A stretch of 64,000 bases of DNA, taken from contig NZ_JAENGP010000007.1 in NCBI RefSeq assembly GCF_016595155.1, forward strand, positions 1 through 64,000, read 5' to 3'. The DNA is from Advenella mandrilli. GTDB lineage: Bacteria > Pseudomonadota > Gammaproteobacteria > Burkholderiales > Burkholderiaceae_B. The notes under the pieces were generated by a model, which ran no database searches, was not told the origin of the DNA, and saw nothing but the letters and a program-made list of their open reading frames with translations. Of the stretch, positions 56,930 to 64,000 are shown piece after piece. The translations under genes were made by a program, and so were the position numbers. Each line of letters starts with the position of its first letter. Position 1 is the first letter of the stretch.

Positions 56930-58723
56930 ATGCAACATATACGCAATTTTTCGATTATTGCCCACATTGATCACGGAAAATCCACCCTGGCCGATCGCCT
57001 GATTCATCGCTGCGGTGGCCTGGCAGACCGGGAAATGTCCAAACAGGTACTTGATTCAATGGATATCGAACGGGAACGGGGCATTACTATTAAAGCGCAA
57101 ACGGCATCTTTGCAGTATAAGGCCAATGACGGCAAGACCTATAACCTCAACCTTATTGATACCCCCGGGCACGTTGATTTTTCTTACGAAGTCAGCCGAT
57201 CCCTTTCCGCCTGTGAAGGTGCTTTGCTGGTGGTGGATGCCAGTCAGGGGGTAGAGGCGCAAACGGTAGCCAACTGCTATACTGCGATTGAACTGGGTGT
57301 AGAAGTTCTGCCCGTCCTCAATAAAATGGATCTTCCTTCGGCCGAGCCCGAAGAGGCCCGTGAGGAAATTGAGGATGTTATTGGTATTGATGCCAGCGAT
57401 GCGATTAAAGCCAGTGCCAAAACCGGCATGGGTATTGATGAAATCCTGGAGCAGATTGTTACCAAAGTACCGCCACCGGTTGGCGATCCCGAAAAACCCT
57501 TGCAGGCCCTTATTATTGACTCCTGGTTTGACAACTACGTCGGTGTGGTCATGCTGGTGCGAATTGTGAATGGCACACTTAAAGTCAGGGATAAAATTAC
57601 GTTCATGGCGACGGGTGCCGCTCACTTGTGTGAGCAATTGGGCGTTTTTACCCCCAAATCTGTTCCACGTACGCATTTGACTGCCGGTGAAGTGGGTTTT
57701 ATTATTACCGGTATTAAAGAACTAGAACACGCCAAAGTCGGCGACACCATTACCCTGGCCAACAAGCCGGCCGCATTGCCTTTACCCGGGTTCAAGGAAG
57801 TCAAACCACAGGTTTTCTCTGGACTGTATCCGGTTGAAAGCAGCGAATATGATCAATTGCGTGACTCATTGGAAAAACTCAAACTCAATGATGCCGCCTT
57901 AATGTTTGAACCAGAAGTGTCACAGGCATTGGGTTTTGGTTTCCGTTGCGGTTTCCTGGGCATGCTGCATATGGAAATCGTGCAAGAGCGCCTCGAACGT
58001 GAGTTTGACATGGACATCATTACCACCGCACCTTCGGTGGTTTATGAAGTTGAAAAAAATGATGGCGAAATCATCATGATTGAAAGTCCATCCCGCATGC
58101 CTGAAATTGGCCAGATTAACGATATCCGTGAACCTGTGGTTACCGTCACCCTGTTCATGCCACAGGAATATGTCGGTGCCGTCATTACCCTGTGTACCGC
58201 CAGACGCGGCATTCAACGGAACATGAGCTACCATGGCCGACAGGTTCATCTGGTGTATGAAATTCCGCTGGCAGAAATCGTTCTTGACTTCTTCGATCGC
58301 CTGAAGTCAGTGTCACGCGGTTATGCCTCCATGGACTATGAGTTCCTTGAATACCGTTCTGCCGATGTGGTCAGGGTTGACCTGCTCATTAACGGAGACC
58401 GGGTGGATGCATTGTCCATGATTGTTCACCGTGCCAATGCCCGCTATCGTGGTCGTGAAGTGGTTTCCAAAATGCGTGGTCTGATTCCACGTCAAATGTA
58501 TGATGTTGCCATTCAGGCAGCCATTGGTGCCGAAGTCATTGCCCGTGAAAACGTGAAAGCGCTGCGCAAAAACGTGTTGGCCAAGTGTTATGGCGGGGAT
58601 ATCAGCCGTAAGAAAAAACTGCTTGAGAAACAAAAAGCGGGTAAAAAACGCATGAAGCAGGTTGGCAGTGTGGAAATTCCGCAGGAAGCCTTCCTGGCCA
58701 TCCTTCAGGTTGACGATAAATAA
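56930..58723 (+). CDS. lepA: Elongation factor 4 (LepA)
   Basis: 597-aa translational GTPase that back-translocates or remodels stalled ribosomes. G1 is [10 protein letters not shown]3 DTPGHVDF, and G4 NKMDLP. LepA-specific C-terminal sequences include [20 protein letters not shown] and [20 protein letters not shown]. It starts a lepA-lepB-rnc-era-recO run. No clear Shine-Dalgarno sequence precedes the ATG at 56930, but the N-terminus [16 protein letters not shown] is the conserved one. Confidence 0.96.
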   Translation: MQHIRNFSIIAHIDHGKSTLADRLIHRCGGLADREMSKQVLDSMDIERERGITIKAQTASLQYKANDGKTYNLNLIDTPGHVDFSYEVSRSLSACEGALLVVDASQGVEAQTVANCYTAIELGVEVLPVLNKMDLPSAEPEEAREEIEDVIGIDASDAIKASAKTGMGIDEILEQIVTKVPPPVGDPEKPLQALIIDSWFDNYVGVVMLVRIVNGTLKVRDKITFMATGAAHLCEQLGVFTPKSVPRTHLTAGEVGFIITGIKELEHAKVGDTITLANKPAALPLPGFKEVKPQVFSGLYPVESSEYDQLRDSLEKLKLNDAALMFEPEVSQALGFGFRCGFLGMLHMEIVQERLEREFDMDIITTAPSVVYEVEKNDGEIIMIESPSRMPEIGQINDIREPVVTVTLFMPQEYVGAVITLCTARRGIQRNMSYHGRQVHLVYEIPLAEIVLDFFDRLKSVSRGYASMDYEFLEYRSADVVRVDLLINGDRVDALSMIVHRANARYRGREVVSKMRGLIPRQMYDVAIQAAIGAEVIARENVKALRKNVLAKCYGGDISRKKKLLEKQKAGKKRMKQVGSVEIPQEAFLAILQVDDK

Positions 58724-58750
58724 ACAACTGGAAAAAAACGAGATTACAGA

Positions 58751-59557
58751 ATGGATTTTGCTTTAATTTTATTTGTATTGCTGCTGCTTACGGCAGTTAT
58801 CAAGCTGATTGACAAAGTTGTGCTTAAACCGCGCCGTATTGAAAAATATGGGCAAGAACAGGAAGATTACAGGCCCTGGTGGGTAGAATACGCCGTCAGT
58901 TTTTTTCCGGTGATTTTGTTTGTGTTTATTTTGCGCTCATTTGTGGTAGAACCATTTCGTATTCCTTCAGGTTCCATGCTGCCCACCTTGCAAGATGGTG
59001 ACATGATTCTGGTGAATAAATTCAATTATGGCATTCGTTTGCCTATTGTTGACCAGAAAATCATTCCGCTTGGCAATCCCAAGAAAGGCGATGTGGTGGT
59101 ATTTCGCTACCCGGTCAATACTGATATTGATTATATCAAGCGGGTTGTTGGCGTATCGGGCGATACGGTGGCTTATATCGGCAAACGTCTGTTCATTAAT
59201 GGCGAACCCCTGGAAACCACGCCGCTTGGCCCTTATGTGAAGCCTTCCCAGCAGGTGGGCAATCCGCTTAAATTGCAGGAAAAAACAGGTGATGCATCTT
59301 ATGAAATCCTGAATATGCCCGGTACTGGCGGCTATATCACAGACCCTCAATTCCCGTTTGTGCAAAACTGCGAATATGCCGCCAGCGATTTCAAGTGTAC
59401 CGTACCGGAAGGCCATTACTTTGTCATGGGTGATAACCGGGACAATAGTGAAGACAGTCGTTATTGGGGTTTTGTGCCCGATAACCATCTGGTTGGCAAG
59501 GCTTTCTTTGTCTGGATGAACTTTGGAGATCTGGGTCGGATTGGCTCAATTAAATAA
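58751..59557 (+). CDS. lepB: Signal peptidase I
   Basis: 268-aa inner-membrane protease removing signal peptides. Two membrane segments (about residues 2-20 and 48-68) precede the catalytic Ser in [11 protein letters not shown]. The general-base Lys is in [12 protein letters not shown], and [16 protein letters not shown] comes further on. It follows lepA by 27 bases and overlaps rnc by one base. Confidence 0.95.
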   Translation: MDFALILFVLLLLTAVIKLIDKVVLKPRRIEKYGQEQEDYRPWWVEYAVSFFPVILFVFILRSFVVEPFRIPSGSMLPTLQDGDMILVNKFNYGIRLPIVDQKIIPLGNPKKGDVVVFRYPVNTDIDYIKRVVGVSGDTVAYIGKRLFINGEPLETTPLGPYVKPSQQVGNPLKLQEKTGDASYEILNMPGTGGYITDPQFPFVQNCEYAASDFKCTVPEGHYFVMGDNRDNSEDSRYWGFVPDNHLVGKAFFVWMNFGDLGRIGSIK

Positions 59558-60312
59558 TGAATTTAACGCAATTGGAAACCCGACTGGGTTATAAGTTTAC
59601 AGACCAGCGTTTATTAATACAGGCATTAACGCACCGCAGCCATAGTGCCATCCATAATGAGCGCTTTGAGTTTTTGGGTGACTCCATCCTGAATTTCGCG
59701 GTTGCCGCTATTTTGTTTCATCAATTGCCCAATGTCGATGAAGGTGATCTGTCCCGAATCCGGGCCAGTCTTGTGAAACAGGGAACGCTTGCCGACATTG
59801 CCACCCGGCTTGATTTACCCAACTTTCTCAGATTGGGTGAAGGAGAGCTTAAAAGTGGCGGGTTTCGTCGTCCGTCCATTCTGGCCGATGCCGTAGAGGC
59901 CATTTTTGGAGCCATCTATCTGGACTCCTGCAGTGATCGTGCTCATCAGGTTATCGAAGGCCTGTACCGTCCTATTCTGGACTCGGTCGACTTCAATACC
60001 TTGGGTAAAGATGCCAAAACACTGTTGCAGGAAGTCTTGCAAGGCCGCAAGTTTTCCTTGCCTGCTTATAATGTTATTGCCACTTCAGGTGCAGCCCATG
60101 ATCAGCAATTCGAGGTCGAGTGCCTGATTGCCGAACTGGATGTCAGGTCACAGGCCATGGGCAGCAGTCGCCGCGCGGCCGAACAAGAGGCCGCTGCATT
60201 GGCGTTGGCCGAACTTGAAAAAATATTACCCAAAAAAAAGAGCGCCACAAAACAAGCACGCAAGGTGGCACAGCTAAGCTTGCCCGTTGCCGTGGAACAG
60301 GATAGAAAATGA
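59557..60312 (+). CDS. rnc: Ribonuclease III
   Basis: 251-aa double-strand RNA endonuclease for rRNA and mRNA processing. The signature [13 protein letters not shown] carries the catalytic acidic residues. [14 protein letters not shown] and the C-terminal double-strand RNA-binding domain ([18 protein letters not shown] through [18 protein letters not shown]) follow. It overlaps lepB by 1 base and era by 4 bases, so translation is coupled. Confidence 0.95.
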   Translation: MNLTQLETRLGYKFTDQRLLIQALTHRSHSAIHNERFEFLGDSILNFAVAAILFHQLPNVDEGDLSRIRASLVKQGTLADIATRLDLPNFLRLGEGELKSGGFRRPSILADAVEAIFGAIYLDSCSDRAHQVIEGLYRPILDSVDFNTLGKDAKTLLQEVLQGRKFSLPAYNVIATSGAAHDQQFEVECLIAELDVRSQAMGSSRRAAEQEAAALALAELEKILPKKKSATKQARKVAQLSLPVAVEQDRK

Positions 60313-61202
60313 CCCAGGAAATACCCTTCAAAACCGGATTTATCGCAGTGGTGGGACGCCCTAATGTAGGTAAATCCACGTTAACCAATGCGCTTATCGG
60401 TAGCAAAATTTCCATTGTCTCGCGCAAGGCGCAAACCACCCGTCACCGTATTCATGGCGTGCTTACCCGTGATCGTGAACAGTTTGTGTTTGTGGATACC
60501 CCCGGCTTCCAAACCCGTCATGGTGGTGCCATGAACCGCATGATGAACCGGGTGGTTACTCAGGCGCTGGCCGATGTAGACGTGGTATTGCATGTGGTAG
60601 AGGCAGGGAAATGGTCGGCAGGCGATGACAATATCGTGCCGTTGTTGCCGTCATCCAAAAAATGTATTTTAGTGATCAGTAAGGTTGATACCTTAAAAAA
60701 CAAAAACGAAATGTTTGATTTTGTTGGCAACATCATGAGCAAGTTCAGCTACGATGCAGTGGTTCCGCTTAGTGCCGTTAAAAAAATCCAGCTTGATACC
60801 TTGTTAAATGAGATTTCCCGACGCCTGCCCGAAGGCGAACCCATGTTCGAGGAAGATGCCCTGACTGACCGTTCCTTGCGTTTTATTGCAGCTGAACTGA
60901 TTCGGGAAAAAATCTTTCGTCTGGTGGGTGATGAATTGCCTTACGCCTGCACGGTGGTGATTGAAAAATGGGATGAAGATGAAAGTGGTGCCCATATCTC
61001 TGCCTGTGTGGTGGTAGAGCGTGAAAGCCATAAACCCATTTTACTGGGTGCCAAAGGCATGCACATGAAGCGTATTGCCAGCGAAGCCCGTCAGGATATC
61101 CGCGAGCTATTGGATAAACCGGTGTTTCTGGAAGTGTATATTAAGGTGCGCAAAGGTTGGTCTGACAAAGAAAGCGCACTTCGTGATCTGGGATATGAGT
61201 AG
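60309..61202 (+). CDS. era: GTPase Era
   Basis: 297-aa GTPase that assists 30S assembly by binding the 3' end of 16S rRNA. G1 is [11 protein letters not shown]3 DTPGFQ and G4 SKVDTL. The C-terminal KH domain includes [18 protein letters not shown] and [14 protein letters not shown]. It overlaps rnc by 4 bases and recO by 8 bases. Confidence 0.95.
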   Translation: MTQEIPFKTGFIAVVGRPNVGKSTLTNALIGSKISIVSRKAQTTRHRIHGVLTRDREQFVFVDTPGFQTRHGGAMNRMMNRVVTQALADVDVVLHVVEAGKWSAGDDNIVPLLPSSKKCILVISKVDTLKNKNEMFDFVGNIMSKFSYDAVVPLSAVKKIQLDTLLNEISRRLPEGEPMFEEDALTDRSLRFIAAELIREKIFRLVGDELPYACTVVIEKWDEDESGAHISACVVVERESHKPILLGAKGMHMKRIASEARQDIRELLDKPVFLEVYIKVRKGWSDKESALRDLGYE

Positions 61203-61785
61203 GCGGCAACACCGGATACAGGAGGCGTATGCATTTTTAATGCATGCTACCAACTGGAGCGAAACCTCAATTATTGCCCAGGTTTTTTCCCGTGATTACG
61301 GGATTGTCACCGTTGTAGCCAAAGGCGCAAAACGGCCTTATTCCGTCTTGCGCCCCATTTTGTCGGCGTTCCAGCCCCTGTTGCTGTCCTGGTCTGGCCA
61401 GACCGAAATAAAAACCCTGACCCGGGCAGAAACCGCCGGTTTGTTGCCTTTGCAGGGGCGTTCACTCATGTCGGGCTGGTACATGAATGAATTATTACTT
61501 AAATTGCTCCCTAAAGAAGATCCGCATCAGGTGTTGTTTGATGCCTATGCCGATGCGCTGGCCCAGCTGGCGGGAGGTTCATCGGCAACAGGCGCCTTGC
61601 GCCGTTTTGAATGGACACTGCTGAATGAAACCGGTTACGGCATAGAAGCAGAAGCCCCCGACTTTGATGATCGCAGCGCAGAACCGGCATTGCGGCTTGC
61701 CTTGCGGGAAAGAATTAATGAACACTTGGAAAACAGGGCCTTGTCGACGCGCAAGGTGTTGCTTTCCTTGCAGCATTTTTCATGA
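61195..61785 (+). CDS. recO: DNA repair protein RecO (short form)
   Basis: 196-aa protein for RecFOR recombination; RecO loads RecA and anneals strands. The N-terminal OB fold (EAYAFLMHATNWSETSIIAQVF, AKGAKRPYSVLRPILSAFQP) and the helical domain with GWYMNELLLKLLPKEDPH are complete. After FEWTLLNETGYGIE the protein passes quickly to the terminal LENRALSTRKVLLSL. About 45 residues present between these points in E. coli RecO are missing. This may be a lineage feature rather than damage. The start at 61195 overlaps era. Confidence 0.86.
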   Translation: MSRRQHRIQEAYAFLMHATNWSETSIIAQVFSRDYGIVTVVAKGAKRPYSVLRPILSAFQPLLLSWSGQTEIKTLTRAETAGLLPLQGRSLMSGWYMNELLLKLLPKEDPHQVLFDAYADALAQLAGGSSATGALRRFEWTLLNETGYGIEAEAPDFDDRSAEPALRLALRERINEHLENRALSTRKVLLSLQHFS

Positions 61786-61856
61786 TGTAATTTAAAAAGA
61801 ATGGTTCTGTCCAATGTCGGCCAGAAAAGATTTACCTTACCCTAAGGAGTCAGTTC

Positions 61857-63560
61857 ATGTTGACGAAATTATCCGCGCCGCCACTTGGTGTGTCTGTCCT
61901 GAAACCAGGCAATGTGCTTGCCATGGCCCTGATGGCGGCCGGTTTTTCATGGTCTGGGTGGGCTTATGCTGAAGTCATTCCCGTTTCTTCCAGTATTGGG
62001 CAAGTCACCGTTTTTTCAGACCGGGCTTTGGTTAAAAGAGGTGGGCAGCAGGCAGTGCCTGCCGGTGAACACGAGCTGGTGTTTAACGATCTGCCCTATT
62101 GGTTAGACCAGCGCTCTTTACGGTTTAATGCCAAAGGCAAGGAATCAGTTCGTATTCTTGATATTAGTTCCCGTGATGATTTTCAGGCCAATAGCCAGCA
62201 TGAACGTATTGCCGAACTGGACAGGCAAATTAAAGAGATTGAGAGCCAGCTTGCCCAACTTGAAGACCAGGGCAGGATACTGCTTAACAAAAGCAATTAC
62301 CTGGAAGCCTACCAGAAAGGCAGTGTGCAGCAGGGTAAAGAGACGCCACGCTTAAGTACAACACAATTGCTTGAAATCATGAATTTCAGCAAGGAAATTT
62401 TGGCGCAAACTTATACCGAGCAGCGTGAGCTGAATAAGAAAACCGCTCAATGGCAGGCTGAACTGGCTGCCCTGCAGGAAAAACGTGGACAAATCCCCCA
62501 GGAAGACACGGTCAGAAGTAAAACCGTGGTGGTCCAGCTAGAGGCACCGGTTGCCGATAAACTGGATGTGAGCCTGTCATATGTGGTACCCGCAGCAACT
62601 TGGTGGCCCAATTACGATGCCAGTTATGATTCTGCCAGCAATATGCTTGAGTTGTCTTATTATGCGCAAATTTCCCAGCAAACCGGTGAAGACTGGAATA
62701 ATGTCAAATTGGTGCTGTCAACTGCGCAACCCATGATTGGCGCGGTTTTGCCTGAACTGGATCCCTGGCTTGTTGATGTCCGGTTACCCCGGCCAGAGAG
62801 GCCTGCACCGGTCGCTATGGCCCAACGCAAGGCCCTGCAGGCAATGCCAGACCAGCAGCGTAACTTTGAGCCGATGGCGGGCGCAACCATGGAGCTGGCC
62901 CAGGCTGATGCGTCATTTAATACCGCCATTATTGAAAGTGGCCTGACCAATACGGTTTTCAATATAGAAAAACCGGCCAGCATTCCCACCGGACCCGAAG
63001 ATAAAAAAGTGGCTATTTCAGTGACTGAATTCAAGGCGGAGCAAACCTATCAGCTGGTGCCTGCCTTGCAGGAAGGTGTGTTTTTAACCGTCAAGGCCGC
63101 TAACAGCAATGATTACCCCTTGTTGCCGGGCAACCTGAATGCATTTTTGGATGGCCAGTTGATTGCCAGCAGCGATATCAAGACGGTATTCCCCGCAGAA
63201 CCTCTTGAACTGGCCATGGGTACCGATGAATCCATTTCCGTTAAACGTGAACCCCTTAAGCGCTTTACCGAAAGCACCGGCTTAACGGGCAGTGGCAAAC
63301 GGATTAGCTATGAATACCAAACCGTGATCCAGAATAACCGCGACCAGGCGGTAGAATTGGTTTTGCATGACCGCTTCCCGATTTCACGCGATGAAAAAAT
63401 TGACATCCGGCGCATTAGTCCTTCTGACAAGGAAATAACCCTTAAGGATGATGGCCGGTACGAACAGCTGATTAAACTTGCGCCCAAGGAAAAGAAAACC
63501 GTCGTGCAGAAGTTTTCAGTGGCGTACCCCAATGAGGTGGAAGTAACAGGCTTGCCTTGA
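61857..63560 (+). CDS. DUF4140/DUF4139 (MuiA-like) exported protein
   Basis: 567-aa protein of unknown function. An N-terminal export signal (hydrophobic near residues 20-40, ALMAAGFSWSGWAYA) leads to a DUF4140 domain (about 45-130, GQVTVFSDRALVKRGGQQ). A coiled coil rich in Gln and Glu follows (about 115-215). Then comes a long DUF4139 domain (about 225-567), starting DVSLSYVVPAATWWPNYDAS and including YEYQTVIQNNRDQAVELVL. Similar proteins are annotated mucoidy inhibitor A in some bacteria, but function here is not established. It is transcribed alone between recO and a terminator. In many relatives pdxJ follows recO instead. Confidence 0.82.
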   Translation: MLTKLSAPPLGVSVLKPGNVLAMALMAAGFSWSGWAYAEVIPVSSSIGQVTVFSDRALVKRGGQQAVPAGEHELVFNDLPYWLDQRSLRFNAKGKESVRILDISSRDDFQANSQHERIAELDRQIKEIESQLAQLEDQGRILLNKSNYLEAYQKGSVQQGKETPRLSTTQLLEIMNFSKEILAQTYTEQRELNKKTAQWQAELAALQEKRGQIPQEDTVRSKTVVVQLEAPVADKLDVSLSYVVPAATWWPNYDASYDSASNMLELSYYAQISQQTGEDWNNVKLVLSTAQPMIGAVLPELDPWLVDVRLPRPERPAPVAMAQRKALQAMPDQQRNFEPMAGATMELAQADASFNTAIIESGLTNTVFNIEKPASIPTGPEDKKVAISVTEFKAEQTYQLVPALQEGVFLTVKAANSNDYPLLPGNLNAFLDGQLIASSDIKTVFPAEPLELAMGTDESISVKREPLKRFTESTGLTGSGKRISYEYQTVIQNNRDQAVELVLHDRFPISRDEKIDIRRISPSDKEITLKDDGRYEQLIKLAPKEKKTVVQKFSVAYPNEVEVTGLP

Positions 63561-63671
63561 TCGGTTGAATGACAGAACGGGTTTGTCGGCTGGTGTTAAC
63601 GCGATTACCCGTATGGGGAGCGGGGTAGACACTAACAGGGCCTGGGTTAACGGGATCAGGAGTACGGCAAT

Positions 63672-63709
63672 AAAAAAGCGGCGTCAGATAAACTGAACGC
63701 CGCTTTTTT
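63672..63709. terminator. Bidirectional terminator after the DUF4139 gene
   Basis: Six A then stem GCGGCGT (63678-63684) / ACGCCGC (63697-63703) and six T. It separates the convergent DUF4139 gene and the YccA-like gene. Confidence 0.9.
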
Positions 63710-63734
63710 GTACCCCTAAGGGGACTGGCATGGA

Positions 63735-64000
63735 TTAATCCGAGTTGCCGCCGGTAATGCCCAAGATAGACAGCAGGCTGACAAATACGTTGTAGATGTC
63801 CAGGTAAATGGCCATGGTGGCGGAAATATAGTTGGTTTCGCCACCATTAACGATACGCTGGATATCCACCAGCATGAAGGCCGAGAAAATGATCATGGCC
63901 AGTACGGAAATGGTCAGCATTAAGGCCGGGATTTGCAGGAAAATATTGCCAATGGCGGCCAGAATAAGTACGACGGCACCAATAAACAGGGTTTTTTGCA
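63735..64000 (-). CDS. Bax inhibitor-1/YccA-family membrane protein (partial)
   Basis: Only the C-terminal 87 or so residues are in the window; the gene continues beyond position 64000. The visible part contains membrane segments (LFIGAVVLILAAIGNIFL, LTISVLAMIIFSAFMLVDI) and the family motif DIQRIVNGG. LDIYNVFVSLLSILGI follows, typical of the C-terminus of YccA/YbhL proteins. Relatives modulate the FtsH protease or act as calcium-leak channels; the role here is not known. Confidence 0.85.
   Translation of the reverse strand, partial: QKTLFIGAVVLILAAIGNIFLQIPALMLTISVLAMIIFSAFMLVDIQRIVNGGETNYISATMAIYLDIYNVFVSLLSILGITGGNSD

Overview
The window is a stretch of bacterial chromosome, almost fully coding. 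Gene content and order point to a betaproteobacterium of the Burkholderiales, most likely Alcaligenaceae. The evidence is an OmpR/EnvZ (RisAS-like) pair, smc-zipA-ligA, trpB-trpA-accD, rne divergent from rluC, the plsX-fabH-fabD-fabG-acpP-fabF cluster running into rpoE-rseA-rseB-mucD-lepA-lepB-rnc-era-recO, an intracellular PHA depolymerase, and a Bug-type solute receptor. By eye the base composition is near half G+C, low for the family. The genus cannot be fixed from the sequence alone. No rRNA, tRNA, CRISPR array, insertion sequence or prophage was seen.

Layout. 1-6766: a three-cysteine AhpC peroxiredoxin, the envZ-ompR pair, a fused TsaB-RimI gene, a family 4 uracil-DNA glycosylase and the lysophospholipid flippase lplT. 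6767-15910: smc-zipA-ligA, then the opposing msrB-yciB-bolA-ppiC operon. 15911-21180: a branched-chain amino acid ABC importer (livJ, livH, a livM-livG fusion, livF). 21182-27352: nth with an orphan rnfB, phaZ, fpr-fdxA, pncB, a RidA-like protein and a flavodoxin-fold reductase. 27410-32711: relA, then trpB-trpA-accD. 32712-37812: an accessory island (below). 37813-44651: rne, rluC, a HAD phosphatase, msrQ and a lipoprotein amidase. 44665-56847: a methyltransferase and maf opposing yceD-rpmF-plsX-fab, which leads into the sigma-E envelope-stress operon. 56930-64000: lepA-lepB-rnc-era-recO, a DUF4139 protein, and the 3' part of a YccA-like membrane protein.

The accessory island between accD and rne is the most unusual part. 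It holds a MarR regulator, an FAD-dependent aromatic-type monooxygenase, a small DUF2783-like protein and a Bug/TctC substrate-binding protein. The gap before the Bug gene (35337-35866) is not empty. It carries, in order, a decayed Bug fragment, the last codons of a second marR, a second copy of the monooxygenase promoter, and the first bases of a second monooxygenase gene. That is the order expected if the whole marR-monooxygenase-DUF2783-bug unit was once tandemly duplicated and then collapsed. Both promoter copies have near-consensus -35 and -10 boxes with an inverted repeat filling the spacer, so one MarR protein probably controls both surviving transcription units. The island ends with an AbiEi-type antitoxin gene whose toxin partner is reduced to a few codons. 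A perfect 26-bp inverted repeat precedes it, and similar terminator-bearing repeats flank it.

The rest is mostly housekeeping. Notable exceptions are two gene fusions (TsaB-RimI, LivM-LivG), a short RecO, an rnfB without other rnf genes, an msrQ without msrP, and a structured acpP-fabF spacer.
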